Made by a program: the position numbers and the translations under genes. A DNA stretch of 64,000 bases. Source: an uncultured Planococcus sp. (GTDB lineage: Bacteria > Bacillota > Bacilli > Bacillales_A > Planococcaceae). The notes under the pieces are model-generated. The model was not told the origin of the DNA and did not search any database. It saw nothing but the letters and a program-made list of their open reading frames with translations. How positions within the stretch are numbered: the stretch's first letter is position 1; the number at the start of each line of letters is the position of its first letter. Of the stretch, positions 1 through 8,386 are shown piece by piece. The DNA is taken from positions 1 through 64,000 of the forward strand of contig CANNAE010000002.1 in the NCBI GenBank assembly GCA_947502505.1, written 5' to 3'.

Positions 1-79
1 GGCTGTGCGGCAAAAAGCGCCGCTTCGCCAGACTATCTTATGCCTGTCGGAGCTGAACGGGCACTTACGCTTTTCTTGT

Positions 80-199
80 TGTCTAGCTTCAGCGGCTTGC
101 CTCTCGGGTCGTAAGCCGACTGCCCTGTGCGGCAAAGAGCGCCGCTTCGGCCATCCGTCTTACGCCTGTCGAGGCAGAACAGCCGCTTACGCTTTTCTA
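80..199. repeat. Extragenic repeat family A, copy near the left edge
   Basis: A block of about 120 bp that recurs almost unchanged at 4251-4378; both contain the stretch CTCGGGTCGTAAGCCGACTG and end in a CTTTTCT motif. A partial neighbouring copy fills 1-79 and is cut by the window edge. Inside, the pair GCGGC/GCCGC and other inverted segments let each unit fold back on itself. It carries no coding signal. It sits between the cobalamin riboswitch terminator and whatever gene follows off the left edge. Function unknown; similar extragenic repeats are common in Bacillales. Confidence 0.75.
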
Positions 200-201
200 T
201 T

Positions 202-234
202 AAAAAAGTCCCCTGCATAAAGGATGCAGAGGAC
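202..234 (-). terminator. Intrinsic terminator after the cobalamin riboswitch
   Basis: On the minus strand a 10-bp stem (GTCCTCTGCA with TGCAGGGGAC, one G-U pair) closes a 7-base loop and is followed by six U. It lies about 65 bases after the B12 box, where the expression platform of a transcription-attenuating riboswitch would be. This suggests cobalamin binding stops transcription here. An antiterminator pairing was not worked out. Confidence 0.8.
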
Positions 235-298
235 TGACAGGACGGTTCGCAAAAACATGCGCGTCCGGCCTGTCCTCGCAAGCTTTCGGTTCGGGTTT

Positions 299-453
299 CA
301 TGAAGGCAGGTCTCCTGGCTTGTGGTCATTGCTCGCTGCGCCTTCCCGGAATTTCCAGTGGCTTTGCAGTTCGCTCTCACATACAGTGGCGGGACCGCGC
401 CGGAATTGCACCGGCTTCCCTTTTAACTCATGTTCTTAGACATAAGCACCTTC
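299..453 (-). ncRNA. Cobalamin (vitamin B12) riboswitch
   Basis: The minus strand carries a full B12 box (AAGCCAGGAGACCTGCC, 305-321). Upstream lie the other conserved parts of the class: GGTGC near 446-452, GGGAAGCCGGTG, and GGTCCCGCCACTG. These match the established cobalamin aptamer consensus in the right order over about 155 bases. The RNA is transcribed away from argS toward the left edge and is followed by a terminator at 202-234. The regulated gene is not in the window: only repeats lie between the terminator and base 1. Typical targets are B12 uptake or B12-independent isoenzymes, but which one applies here cannot be said. Confidence 0.93.
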
Positions 454-484
454 ATGATGGCTATTCAGTTGATTTGATGACTCC

Positions 485-490
485 ATTATA
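485..490 (-). promoter_or_regulatory. Likely -10 box for the riboswitch transcript
   Basis: The minus strand shows a perfect TATAAT about 30 bases upstream of the first conserved riboswitch segment, just after the argS stop codon. The -35 region at the expected spacing is poor (AGAAGA), so the promoter is plausible rather than certain. Confidence 0.45.
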
Positions 491-512
491 CACCGAAAGC
501 TCTAGTTGTCTT

Positions 513-2174
513 CTACATTTTTTCAGGAGCTTGGACTCCGACTGTCTTCAAGGCGTTCGCGAGCGTTGTTTTAACCCCTTCGATCAAGGCAAGGCGCGCG
601 CGTGTCATGTCTTCGTTGCTGGCATCCAATACTTTATTGGCGTTATAGAAGCTGTGGAAGTTCGATGCCAACTCATGGATATACGTCGTCACGCGGTGAG
701 GCGCGCGAAGTTTGGCAGCATCTGCGATGACTTGCGGGAAATCGCCGATTTTCTTCAAGACTTCGATTTCTTTTTCATCAGTCAACAGTTCCAGATGCTC
801 AGTAGAAGCCGTGAAGTTCTGCTCCGCTGCCTGGCGCAGAATTGAACAGATGCGGGCATGCGCGTATTGGGAATAGTACACAGGGTTTTCGTTGGACTGG
901 GAAACGGCCAAATCCAAATCGAAATCCATGTGTGAATCGCCAGAGCGCATCGCGAAGAAATAACGCACTGCATCAAGGCCGACCAATTCGACCAATTCGC
1001 GCATCGTGACGGCTTTGCCGGTACGTTTGCTCATTTTCATCTTTTCGCCGTCTTTATACAATTGCACCATTTGGATGATGCTTACTTCAAGCGTATCGCG
1101 GTCATAGCCAAGCGCTTCGATCGCCGCTTTCATACGCGGGATGTAGCCGTGGTGGTCAGCTCCCCAAATATTGATGAGCTTATCGAATCCGCGCTGGATC
1201 TTGTCTTCGTGGTAAGCGACATCCGGTGTCAAATACGTATAAGTGCCATCATTTTTGATAAGCACGCGGTCTTTATCGTCGCCGAATGTCGTCGAACGGA
1301 ACCAAGTCGCGCCGTCTTCTTCGTAGATATGGCCGTTGTCGCGCAGTTTTTTCAATGCCGCGTCGATCTTGCCGTTTTCGTAAAGAGACGTTTCCGAATA
1401 CCATACATCAAAATGGACACGGAAATCTGCCAAGTCTTTCTGCAATTTTGCCAGTTCCACTTTCAAGCCGTGTTCACGGAAGGCTTTGTAACGTTCTTGC
1501 TCAGTCATATGAAGGAATTTATCGCCATGCTCTTCAACGAGTGCTGCCGCGATGTCGATGATGTCCTGTCCGCGGTAGCCGTCTTCCGGCATGCTTTCGC
1601 CTTTGCCAAGCGCTTCGAAATAACGCCCTTCGATTGATAGCGCCAAATTATTGATTTGGTTTCCGGCATCGTTGATGTAATATTCACGGGACACATCATA
1701 GCCGGCAAGGTCCAAGATATTGCACATTGAATCGCCGACAGAGGAGCCGCGGGCATGGCCTAAATGAAGGTCGCCTGTCGGGTTCGCTGAAACGAACTCA
1801 ACTTGGATGCGTTGGCTGTTGCCAGCGTTCGAGCGGCCATATTCCTCGCCTTGCTCCAATACGGTTTTGATCACATCGTTCAAATAATCTTTTTGGATAA
1901 CGATGTTGATGAATCCAGGGCCTGCGATTTCGACTTTTTCGATATTAGCTGATTTTGTATCTAAGTTTTCCACGATCGCTTCTGCAATGGCGCGTGGCGG
2001 CTTTTTCGCAAGGCGCGTCAATTGCATGGCTACGTTTGTCGCGTAATCGCCGTTCGCTTTATCTCTCGGTGATTCCAATTGGACCTGGACGGGCTCTTCT
2101 GTAAGGCCCGCCTTTTGGACCGCTTCGGTAATCGCCTGTTTAATGTTGTGCTGCACTTGTTCTACTGCGTTCAT
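513..2174 (-). CDS. argS: Arginyl-tRNA synthetase
   Basis: Charges tRNA-Arg with arginine in the cytoplasm using ATP; a class I aminoacyl-tRNA synthetase. The 553-residue product has the usual length. It shows the N-terminal Arg-S additional domain, the HIGH signature as HLGH (HLGHARGSS, near residue 137), the KMSKR signature (KMSKRTG, near residue 380) and a C-terminal DALR-type anticodon-binding domain ending in APEKM. The start overlaps the stop of ywiB by 4 bases (ATGA), so the two are translated as a pair, as in B. subtilis. No terminator of its own is seen before the cobalamin riboswitch promoter at about 490. Confidence 0.97.
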   Translation of the reverse strand: MNAVEQVQHNIKQAITEAVQKAGLTEEPVQVQLESPRDKANGDYATNVAMQLTRLAKKPPRAIAEAIVENLDTKSANIEKVEIAGPGFINIVIQKDYLNDVIKTVLEQGEEYGRSNAGNSQRIQVEFVSANPTGDLHLGHARGSSVGDSMCNILDLAGYDVSREYYINDAGNQINNLALSIEGRYFEALGKGESMPEDGYRGQDIIDIAAALVEEHGDKFLHMTEQERYKAFREHGLKVELAKLQKDLADFRVHFDVWYSETSLYENGKIDAALKKLRDNGHIYEEDGATWFRSTTFGDDKDRVLIKNDGTYTYLTPDVAYHEDKIQRGFDKLINIWGADHHGYIPRMKAAIEALGYDRDTLEVSIIQMVQLYKDGEKMKMSKRTGKAVTMRELVELVGLDAVRYFFAMRSGDSHMDFDLDLAVSQSNENPVYYSQYAHARICSILRQAAEQNFTASTEHLELLTDEKEIEVLKKIGDFPQVIADAAKLRAPHRVTTYIHELASNFHSFYNANKVLDASNEDMTRARLALIEGVKTTLANALKTVGVQAPEKM

Positions 2175-2587
2175 TTGGTTCCCTCCGTAAACTGTATTTC
2201 CATTTCGTATTCGCCGGCAAATTCGTTTCCAAGCGCCAAATCATAGCGCACTTTAAAACGGCTTTCCGTCATGATGAGCTCATGCGCTTTTGTCGTCAGC
2301 ATGAACGATTCTTCCCCGTGGCGCAAATTGCCGGTCTGCTCTTTATCCAGCAGGAATGGCAAGCGCATCTGCAAGCCCCCGCTGCGCATCACGACCGCGT
2401 CAGTCTCGCCGAGTTTGACAGTTGTCCGGATATCGAGATCGTCTTGCCGCTCATCGTATTGTAGATAGCGCCGCCCGTTTTTCTCGGTCAGGACGCCTTC
2501 AGAACGCAGTTCCATCACTTGGTCTTCGGCATCCGGCTGGCGGATGATTGTCGTCAATTTGATGTTCACCGATTTTTTCATATGCAT
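2171..2587 (-). CDS. ywiB: DUF1934 protein YwiB, calycin-like beta-barrel
   Basis: A 138-residue soluble protein of the DUF1934 (YwiB) family, a small calycin-like beta-barrel of unknown ligand that lies upstream of argS in Bacillales. The sequence is polar with many alternating hydrophobic strands and no signal peptide. The start at MHMKKS follows a GGAG site 6 bases upstream; the internal ATG two codons later is also possible. Its stop codon overlaps the argS start by 4 bases. Position suggests a housekeeping link to argS, but no function is shown. Confidence 0.85.
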   Translation of the reverse strand: MHMKKSVNIKLTTIIRQPDAEDQVMELRSEGVLTEKNGRRYLQYDERQDDLDIRTTVKLGETDAVVMRSGGLQMRLPFLLDKEQTGNLRHGEESFMLTTKAHELIMTESRFKVRYDLALGNEFAGEYEMEIQFTEGTK

Positions 2588-2778
2588 CCGCCTCTCCGTT
2601 TGTTAATAACCGTTTCATTATAGCCCGAATTGACGGTTGTTTTCAATTAAGTTTCAATTTCGACTTTAACCGAAAACAAGAGCAGCAAGGCCACTCGCCT
2701 GATGTCCCGAAGAGATTGGCTGGAGCAGAAATCATTTCCTCCAAGCGCTTGGATTGAGCGAGATGGTTTTGCTGGGAG

Positions 2779-2810
2779 AAAAAAGCTGGCTTGAGTTGTC
2801 TCAAGCCAGC
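2779..2810 (-). terminator. Terminator of the CPA1 antiporter gene
   Basis: An 11-bp perfect stem (GCTGGCTTGAG with CTCAAGCCAGC) with a 4-base loop; on the minus strand it is followed directly by six U. It begins 5 bases after the antiporter stop codon. Confidence 0.9.
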
Positions 2811-2814
2811 TTCG

Positions 2815-4059
2815 TCAGTGGGTATTGTCTTCAGGCACTTTTTCTTTCAGCCCCAATTTGCCGATTAACGGCTTGATCGTCAACCCCTGGACAATCAAGG
2901 AGAACAGCACGACGGAAAACGTTAACAGCAAGATGGTTTCTCTTCCTTCGAAACTAGACGGAAGGCTAAGAGCCAAGGCAATCGATAAACTGCCTTTCAA
3001 ACCGCCCCAGTTTAATAAAATCCGCTCTTTCCTGTTCAAGCTTTTCGCCGGCATGGTACTGATGAACAGCGCAATGATTCTCGCTACGATGACAATGGCA
3101 ATCGCTAAGGCAATGATGCCCCATTGGCCCATGAAATCGATATTGCGAATTTCGAGCCCTACAATCAGGAAGATAAGCGAATTGGCAATCAGCGTGATGA
3201 CGTCCCAGAAGGAATTAATATTTCGTTCGGTCGTTTTCGACATACCGATCTTCCCGCCATAATCTCCAAACACAAAACCTCCCGCTACTACGGCAATTAC
3301 GCCGGATACGTGGAGATGTTCCGCAATAAAATAACTGCCGAAAAACAGCAGAGCGGATACCGCGATCTCAAACGGGTAATCGTCATAAAACCGGATGACT
3401 TGTGAAAAGATAAAGCCGAGCACCAATCCAACCAGCACCCCGCCCACAGCAAATCTCAAAAACATCCACACGCCGCTCCCTACGCCGGCCCATCCCATCT
3501 CTATGTAAGTCAGCAAATAGATAGATGAAATCTGGAATAGAACGATGGCGATTCCGTCATTGAATAAAGACTCCCCTTCCATAATCGTCGAAAGCTTCTG
3601 CGAAACTCCGGCAGATTTGAAAATCGAGAGGACACTGATCGGGTCTGTCGCGCTCATCAATGCCGCAAAGGTAAAAGCCACGGCAATCGGCAGCCCAATC
3701 AAATAATGTGCTGCAAAGCCGATCAGCACAAACGATAAGAACGTTCCGCCAAGCGCCATTCCAATGACTGTATTTTTCTGCTGGTACAAGTGTCGGAACG
3801 GAAGCTTCAGCGTCGCATCCCCCAGTAAAATCGGCAGAAATAAGGAAATAATGATGACTTGGAAAACTTCAGACTGGGTGATGAATGCTTCAGCTTGGTC
3901 AATTAACGGAAACGGCAAATTGACAACGCCTAATAACAAACCGACCAGTACCAAAGCGATCGTATCGGGTTGCCCGACTTTTTTCGCTATTCCCACTACT
4001 GCGATGGCGATCGCCAGGAGAATCAGTATTTGAATGAAGACTTCATTAAAATCGTGCAT
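2815..4059 (-). CDS. Na+/H+ antiporter, CPA1 (NhaP) family
   Basis: A membrane protein of 414 residues with about 12 hydrophobic segments across its whole length. It belongs to the monovalent cation:proton antiporter CPA1 family, which exchanges Na+ (or K+) for H+ across the cell membrane. Diagnostic motifs are ATDPISV and EGESLFNDG, the core ion-binding helices. I chose the ATG at MHDFNEVF because GGGGGAGG stands 7 bases upstream; a longer reading to 4125 would add 22 polar residues before the SD. It is transcribed alone, with a terminator right behind it. Unlike the antiporter at 37.9 kb it lacks a C-terminal regulatory domain. Confidence 0.92.
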   Translation of the reverse strand: MHDFNEVFIQILILLAIAIAVVGIAKKVGQPDTIALVLVGLLLGVVNLPFPLIDQAEAFITQSEVFQVIIISLFLPILLGDATLKLPFRHLYQQKNTVIGMALGGTFLSFVLIGFAAHYLIGLPIAVAFTFAALMSATDPISVLSIFKSAGVSQKLSTIMEGESLFNDGIAIVLFQISSIYLLTYIEMGWAGVGSGVWMFLRFAVGGVLVGLVLGFIFSQVIRFYDDYPFEIAVSALLFFGSYFIAEHLHVSGVIAVVAGGFVFGDYGGKIGMSKTTERNINSFWDVITLIANSLIFLIVGLEIRNIDFMGQWGIIALAIAIVIVARIIALFISTMPAKSLNRKERILLNWGGLKGSLSIALALSLPSSFEGRETILLLTFSVVLFSLIVQGLTIKPLIGKLGLKEKVPEDNTH

Positions 4060-4161
4060 TACGCAACCTCCCCCTTTTGTTTCTTTTCTTACCCATTTCT
4101 CTAAAACCGATTGTGTAAACATCAATCACGGAAAAAGCCCCTCCTCTTCATTATTTAATAG

Positions 4162-4209
4162 AAAAAGCGAAACAGCCGGCCTATTGGATGCCAGGCCGGC
4201 TGTTTCGCT
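4162..4209 (-). terminator. Large hairpin terminator downstream of speEB
   Basis: A perfect 17-bp stem (arms 4166-4182 and 4193-4209; AGCGAAACAGCC... ) closes a 10-base loop. On the minus strand it runs into UUUUU, so it would stop transcription coming from speB through the repeat block. On the plus strand the following bases are not U-rich. Confidence 0.8.
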
Positions 4210-4212
4210 ATT

Positions 4213-4559
4213 ATGTTTAGTTATGCGGCAAAGAGCGCCGCTTCCGCTTTTCTTCTTGTCTAGACTCCAGTGCCCAACTCCTCGGGTCGTAAGCCGACTG
4301 CCCTGTGCGGCTGAAAAGCGCCGCTTCGGCCATCCGTCTTACGCCTGTCGAGGCATGACAGCCGCTTCAGCATTTCTTCTTGTCTAGCTCCAGCGCCCAG
4401 ATTCTCGGGGTCATAAGCCACTCTGGCTGTGCGGCAAAAAGCGCCGCTTCGCCAGATCGTCTTATGCCCGTCGAGGGCTCACAGGATGTGAGTCAGCTAA
4501 GCGTTGCGACAGGACGTCGCGCACTTAGCTTAGCCTCCACCTGGGCGCTTCCGCTTTTC
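4213..4559. repeat. Extragenic repeat family A, tandem block after speB
   Basis: A gene-free stretch of about 350 bp made of units delimited by the boundary motif CTTTTCTTCTTGTCTAG: a short remnant (4213-4250), a full copy (4251-4378) nearly identical to 80-199, and a longer copy (4379-4559) that adds an internal palindromic insert around 4500-4525. The insert includes TGCGACAGGACGTCGCGC (4505-4522), which recurs inverted at 42584-42601. The block lies inside the likely speEB mRNA, between the speB stop and the terminator. I see no ORF with a ribosome site in it. Confidence 0.8.
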
Positions 4560-5441
4560 TTATTTAACCCACCCAAGTATCATTTCTCTGATGAGTTTGC
4601 TTGCAGTGTTGGCGGTTTGGTCAGAATGATCGTAAACTGGTGCGAGTTCGACGAGGTCGAAGCCGACGACGTTGACGCCGGATGCCGCGATGGCATGGAT
4701 CGACGCGAGCAATTCGCGTGAAGTGATGCCGCCTGCATCGACTGTCCCGGTTCCTGGCGCGTGCGCCGGGTCGAGCACGTCCATGTCGATGGTGATATAA
4801 ACCGGGCGGCCTTCAAGTGTCGGCAGCACTTGCTTCAAAGGTTCGAGCACTTCGAATTTATACAAATGCATGCCTTGCTCTTTCGCCCATTCGAATTCTT
4901 CTTTCATGCCGGAACGGATGCCGAACGAGTAGACGTTTTTCGGGCCGATATGGTCTGCGATTTTGCGGATCGGCGTTGAATGCGAATATTCTTCGCCTTC
5001 GTAGTTTTCACGCAGGTCGGTATGCGCATCGAAATGAATGATGGCCAGGTCGTCGTATTTGCTCGCGACCGCTTTCATGATCGGGAGTGATACCAAATGC
5101 TCTCCGCCCATGCCCATCGGAATTTTATTGTCTTTCAATAAAGTATGGACATACGTTTCAATCTCGAGCAAGGATTTTTCCGGATTGCCGAATGGCAACG
5201 GGATATCCCCTGCATCGAAGAATTTCACGTCTTCTAGCTCACGGTCCAAATACGGGCTGTATTCTTCCAGCCCGATTGAGACTTCGCGGATTTTGTTCGG
5301 GCCAAAACGCGAGCCCGGACGGTAGCTGACGGTCCAGTCCATCGGCATGCCGTAAAGGACTGCTTTTGATTCTTCGTAATTCGGATGGCTTTTAATGAAC
5401 ACTTTTCCTGAATAGGTTTCGTCAAAACGCATCTTATTCAC
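4560..5441 (-). CDS. speB: Agmatinase
   Basis: Hydrolyses agmatine to putrescine and urea. The 293-residue protein is an ureohydrolase (arginase superfamily) with the two-manganese signatures [18 protein letters not shown] and [16 protein letters not shown]. The start codon lies inside the end of speE (8-base overlap), so the genes are co-translated, as in B. subtilis speE-speB. Together with SpeE it gives the arginine-agmatine-putrescine-spermidine route. The arginine decarboxylase is not in the window. Confidence 0.96.
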   Translation of the reverse strand: MNKMRFDETYSGKVFIKSHPNYEESKAVLYGMPMDWTVSYRPGSRFGPNKIREVSIGLEEYSPYLDRELEDVKFFDAGDIPLPFGNPEKSLLEIETYVHTLLKDNKIPMGMGGEHLVSLPIMKAVASKYDDLAIIHFDAHTDLRENYEGEEYSHSTPIRKIADHIGPKNVYSFGIRSGMKEEFEWAKEQGMHLYKFEVLEPLKQVLPTLEGRPVYITIDMDVLDPAHAPGTGTVDAGGITSRELLASIHAIAASGVNVVGFDLVELAPVYDHSDQTANTASKLIREMILGWVK

Positions 5442-6267
5442 CCGTCAAATCTTTCACGAATTTCGGCAACACGAATGCTGCGTTGTGCAATTCTGGCGTA
5501 TAGTATTTGGTTTCGATGTCGTGGAAACGTTCAGCCGGCACTTCCAGCGGGTTGTATTTTTTCGAGCCGATTGTAAACGACCACAAGCCGCTTGGGTATG
5601 TCGGGATGTTCGCAAGATAAAGTTTCGTAATCGGGAAAATCTCTTTCACGTCGCTTTGGACTTGCTTGATCAAATCCGGCGTGAACCACGGGTTATCCGA
5701 TTGCGCGACAAAAATGCCGTCTTCTTTCAAGGCTTTCGAAATGCCAGCATAGAAGCCTTTCGAGAATAAATTCACTGCCGGCCCGACCGGTTCTGTCGAG
5801 TCGACCATGATGACGTCGAATTCGTTTTCCGATTCCGCGATGTGCATGAAGCCGTCTCCGACGATCACTTCAACGCGTGCATCTTCTAAGCCTGATGCAA
5901 TCGATGGCAAGAATTTCTTCGAGTACTCGATGACTTTTCCATCGATGTCGACGAGCGTCGCTTTTTTAACAGAAGGGTGTTTCAGGATTTCACGGATGAC
6001 ACCGCCATCTCCTCCACCGACGACCAATACGTTTTCTGGGTTCGGGTGAGTGAATAATGGCACGTGTGCAACCATTTCGTGATAGACGAACTCGTCTTTT
6101 TCAGAAGTCATGACCATCCCGTCCAAGAACAGCATATTGCCCCATTCCGCCGTTTCAGCCATCTCTAGATATTGGAAATCTGTTTGTTCTGTATGAAGCG
6201 TTTTATTGATTTTCATTGTAATGCCGAAGTTTTCGGTTTGTTTTTCGGTATACCAGAATCCTGCCAT
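5434..6267 (-). CDS. speE: Spermidine synthase
   Basis: Transfers an aminopropyl group from decarboxylated S-adenosylmethionine to putrescine. The 277-residue product has the N-terminal beta domain ([13 protein letters not shown]), the GGGDGG nucleotide motif, the [14 protein letters not shown] acidic loop and the catalytic-site DSTEPVGPA segment. It closely resembles B. subtilis SpeE. AAAGGAG lies 12 bases before ATG, and a good promoter stands at 6313-6340. First gene of the speE-speB operon. Confidence 0.97.
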   Translation of the reverse strand: MAGFWYTEKQTENFGITMKINKTLHTEQTDFQYLEMAETAEWGNMLFLDGMVMTSEKDEFVYHEMVAHVPLFTHPNPENVLVVGGGDGGVIREILKHPSVKKATLVDIDGKVIEYSKKFLPSIASGLEDARVEVIVGDGFMHIAESENEFDVIMVDSTEPVGPAVNLFSKGFYAGISKALKEDGIFVAQSDNPWFTPDLIKQVQSDVKEIFPITKLYLANIPTYPSGLWSFTIGSKKYNPLEVPAERFHDIETKYYTPELHNAAFVLPKFVKDLTGE

Positions 6268-6312
6268 GTATAATCAAACTCCTTTATTCATCAGATTGAA
6301 ATCACTTTACAA

Positions 6313-6340
6313 AGTATAAGTGTTTTCCGCAAAAGTGCAA
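6313..6340 (-). promoter_or_regulatory. Sigma-A-type promoter of speEB
   Basis: On the minus strand a -35 TTGCAC (6335-6340) and a -10 TATACT (6313-6318) are separated by 16 bp. The predicted start gives a leader of about 40 bases before the speE ATG. Confidence 0.65.
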
Positions 6341-6436
6341 TACTCTTTTCCGCCACTGTTCTTTACCCAATACTGGCGTGGACTATGCAAGAAAAAACCG
6401 CTCAAAAGCTCGGGCTGCTTCGAATTCACTGCATAC

Positions 6437-6486
6437 AAAAAGGCTTTCTGCAAAGGGAACACATTCCCTGCACAGAAAACCTTTTT
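6437..6486. terminator. Imperfect bidirectional terminator between ywhD and speE
   Basis: A long interrupted hairpin: outer arms AAAAAGG/CCTTTTT, a middle TTTCTG/CAGAAA and an inner GGGAA/TTCCC. Read on the minus strand it would end ywhD about 200 bases past its stop and upstream of the speE promoter. The remaining bases between 6268 and 6683 hold no convincing gene; a minus ORF of 80 codons there has no ribosome site or family likeness. Confidence 0.6.
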
Positions 6487-6683
6487 GGCCTGATGGGCGC
6501 GGAGAAAGTGACATGAGGCATTGGGCTTGGGTTTGTCGCAATGGCTCACAGCACTTGCCCGCTATCAGGTGTCCTAGCTTTCTAGTTGAAAAGCTGTACT
6601 CTCAGTTTACTTTCTTTTCGGCTCAACTTCAACTGCCTGAAGGACCGAATTTCAGGTTTCACATTTCGTTCAAGAATCCGGGC

Positions 6684-7199
6684 TTACTGTGACAAATCAT
6701 TATGCAATTGTTCTGTGCTGCGCTCCCACATTTCGGGATTATGGGTCTGCAAGTAATCAGCGAGCACTTTTTTCGACGGTGCATCCATGTGTTCGACAAT
6801 GATTTTTCGCTTCATCGACTTGTCCATCAAATTGACGTGGTCCGCCAAAATTTTATAGCCGCGGCGCTTTTCCCGGTTGACGACCATTTCACAGGCGGTA
6901 ACTCCTGCATAATATGGCCCTGCTGGATTGAAATCGATGGTGATCCAGACCAGCCAATAATCTTTTCCGCCAGCGGAATCTTCGCGGTTGGTCGTGAATT
7001 TGATGCCGCGTTCCGTTTGGCTTCTTGCGTGCATGGCGCCGATATCAAGTACCGCGTCTTTTTCTTCGACGTCGATGATGAGCGGCGAAACGTTTTCGAG
7101 TGACAAGGAACCGATGCCGTAGCCTTTATGCCCGTCTGTCGGGTCGTCTTTTATAATGGTGAATCCCAATTTCTTTTTGGGCTTTTCTTCATTTGCCAT
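6684..7199 (-). CDS. ywhD: YwhD family protein
   Basis: A 171-residue soluble protein matching the YwhD family, conserved in Bacillales next to speE-speB and of unknown function. The N-terminus is lysine-rich (MANEEKPKKKLGF), followed by a compact region with VDVEEKDAVLDIGAMHARS-like strands. GGAGG stands 10 bases before the ATG. It is divergent from ywhB, sharing the 64-bp promoter region. Confidence 0.88.
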   Translation of the reverse strand: MANEEKPKKKLGFTIIKDDPTDGHKGYGIGSLSLENVSPLIIDVEEKDAVLDIGAMHARSQTERGIKFTTNREDSAGGKDYWLVWITIDFNPAGPYYAGVTACEMVVNREKRRGYKILADHVNLMDKSMKRKIIVEHMDAPSKKVLADYLQTHNPEMWERSTEQLHNDLSQ

Positions 7200-7263
7200 T
7201 TGTACAATTCCTCCATTCTGATATGATTAGCCTAACATCCAATGAAAAGGAGCTGCATCCATT

Positions 7264-7449
7264 ATGCCATACGTAACTGTAAAAATGCTTGAAGGCCGCA
7301 CAGACGAGCAAAAACGCGCACTCGTTGAAAAAGTGACGGCAGCTGTATCCGAAACAATCGATGCCCCGCCGGAAAAAGTTGTTGTATTCCTTGAGGACTT
7401 GAAGAAAAGCGAATACGCGGTCAACGGCAAGCTATTAAACGACGAGTAG
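7264..7449 (+). CDS. ywhB: 4-oxalocrotonate tautomerase-like protein
   Basis: A 61-residue small tautomerase. After removal of the initiator Met the chain begins with Pro-1 (MPYVTVKMLEGR), the catalytic base of the 4-oxalocrotonate tautomerase superfamily, and an Arg for substrate binding follows at GRTDEQKRAL. Family members form hexamers and ketonise enols such as 2-hydroxymuconate; the B. subtilis homologue is YwhB, whose natural substrate is unknown. AAAAGGAG lies 11 bases upstream. A strong terminator follows directly. Confidence 0.93.
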   Translation: MPYVTVKMLEGRTDEQKRALVEKVTAAVSETIDAPPEKVVVFLEDLKKSEYAVNGKLLNDE

Positions 7450-7455
7450 ACAAAA

Positions 7456-7478
7456 ACTCCCCGCGGGGAGTTTTTTTT
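7456..7478 (+). terminator. Terminator of ywhB
   Basis: ACTCCCCGCGGGGAGT forms a self-complementary hairpin followed by eight T on the plus strand, 6 bases after the ywhB stop. Confidence 0.9.
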
Positions 7479-7479
7479 A

Positions 7480-7879
7480 TGCGTAAATGAATGGGCTCAT
7501 CTTACTGTATCCTTCCAGCACCCTCTACTCCGTCTCTAATTTAAGAGTGAGAAAAATCTATGTTGCTTTTTCAATAATGGATTTGACACAGCAACTATCG
7601 CAGTATAAACCCCTTATAAGAAACGATAGCTGTCGCTATACGACTACGCTACAGGGGCTGCTTGCCGTGGGGCGGGTGTTGAGCCAAGGCGGAAGAACAC
7701 CGCCTTTGTCTCGCCAGCCCGCTCTGTCCCACAGGCGTCAGCCCCTTCCGCTCCGTCTTTAATGTGAGAGCGAAGCAATGTAGAACAGCAATAAAGATAT
7801 TTCTCTACTGTTAATATCGCCCAAAACACTTTGCTGCTACCTCTGCTTGGCAGAAGCGTCGTAAATGAATGGGCTCAAT
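7480..7879. repeat. Convergent junction ywhB/ywgA: palindrome copy with 18-bp direct repeats
   Basis: About 400 bp without genes. It is bounded by an exact direct repeat CGTAAATGAATGGGCTCA at 7482-7499 and 7860-7877. Inside, a long palindrome spans roughly 7653-7750: outer GGGGCTG/CAGCCCC, then GTGGG/CCCAC, and an inner hairpin GAG-c-CAAGGCGG, 7-base loop, CCGCCTT-tgt-CTC (7681-7712). The loop region (GCCAAG..AAGAACA..CTTTGTC) is the same design as the arrays at 26, 41.8 and 60 kb. Two looser repeats starting CTCCGTCT flank it (about 7528 and 7750). No ORF with a ribosome site is seen. Confidence 0.75.
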
Positions 7880-8386
7880 TCATGCGAGCTTCAATTGCTC
7901 GAGTTCATCAAGAAAACGATAAGCTTCATCGATTTCGGCTTCGGTGAAGTTGAGCTTGCCTTTGACGCTATGTAATTTGGCGATCTGTTCGTCGCGCACT
8001 AGATGGTCAAAGTACAAAAGCGTCGAAGTCAGCTCCAGGAAGCGGGCGCTTTTGGCGTTAAGCAAAGCGGCCGCCTCGGGGTTTTTCGGGATGGAGGCGC
8101 CGACGGCATTGCGGAATTCCATGCCCTCGTCTGTCACGGCGTATTTATATTGGACATAAGACCCTTTGTCTTCCAGCGCTTCCGTGACAAAGCCCATATC
8201 GCATAATTCCTCAATGCGCGCCGTCAATTCTTCCGAATATGGCCCGTAAATGTGGAATTCATACTTCTCCCTAAACGGTACATTGAGCTTTTTCATGATA
8301 TAGACCATTTTCTGCAGTTTCTTGCGGCCGGTTACTCCTTCGGCCGTCGCGATAAAATCGACGATTCTTGCGTGTTCTTGGAGCAA
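7880..8386 (-). CDS. ywgA: YwgA family protein
   Basis: A 168-residue soluble protein of the YwgA family, found beside ywfO in Bacillales; function unknown. The sequence is charged and helical with a winged-helix-like opening (RIVDFIATAEGVTGRKKLQKMVYIMKKL) and a KYEFHIYGPYSEEL motif. This resembles antitoxin-like or DNA-associated helix-turn-helix proteins, but that is only a suggestion. Its ATG follows the ywfO stop immediately, so the two genes are co-transcribed. Confidence 0.85.
   Translation of the reverse strand: MLQEHARIVDFIATAEGVTGRKKLQKMVYIMKKLNVPFREKYEFHIYGPYSEELTARIEELCDMGFVTEALEDKGSYVQYKYAVTDEGMEFRNAVGASIPKNPEAAALLNAKSARFLELTSTLLYFDHLVRDEQIAKLHSVKGKLNFTEAEIDEAYRFLDELEQLKLA

Noticed and set aside
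33..380. Minus-strand ORF of 115 codons at the left edge
   Set aside because: It runs through the cobalamin aptamer, the terminator and family A repeats and has no ribosome site or protein likeness.
2588..2778. Gap between ywiB and the antiporter terminator searched for RNA or gene signals
   Set aside because: Nothing beyond ordinary intergenic sequence was found.
6307..6549. Minus ORF of 80 codons between ywhD and speE
   Set aside because: It covers a terminator-like hairpin and the speE promoter and lacks a ribosome site.
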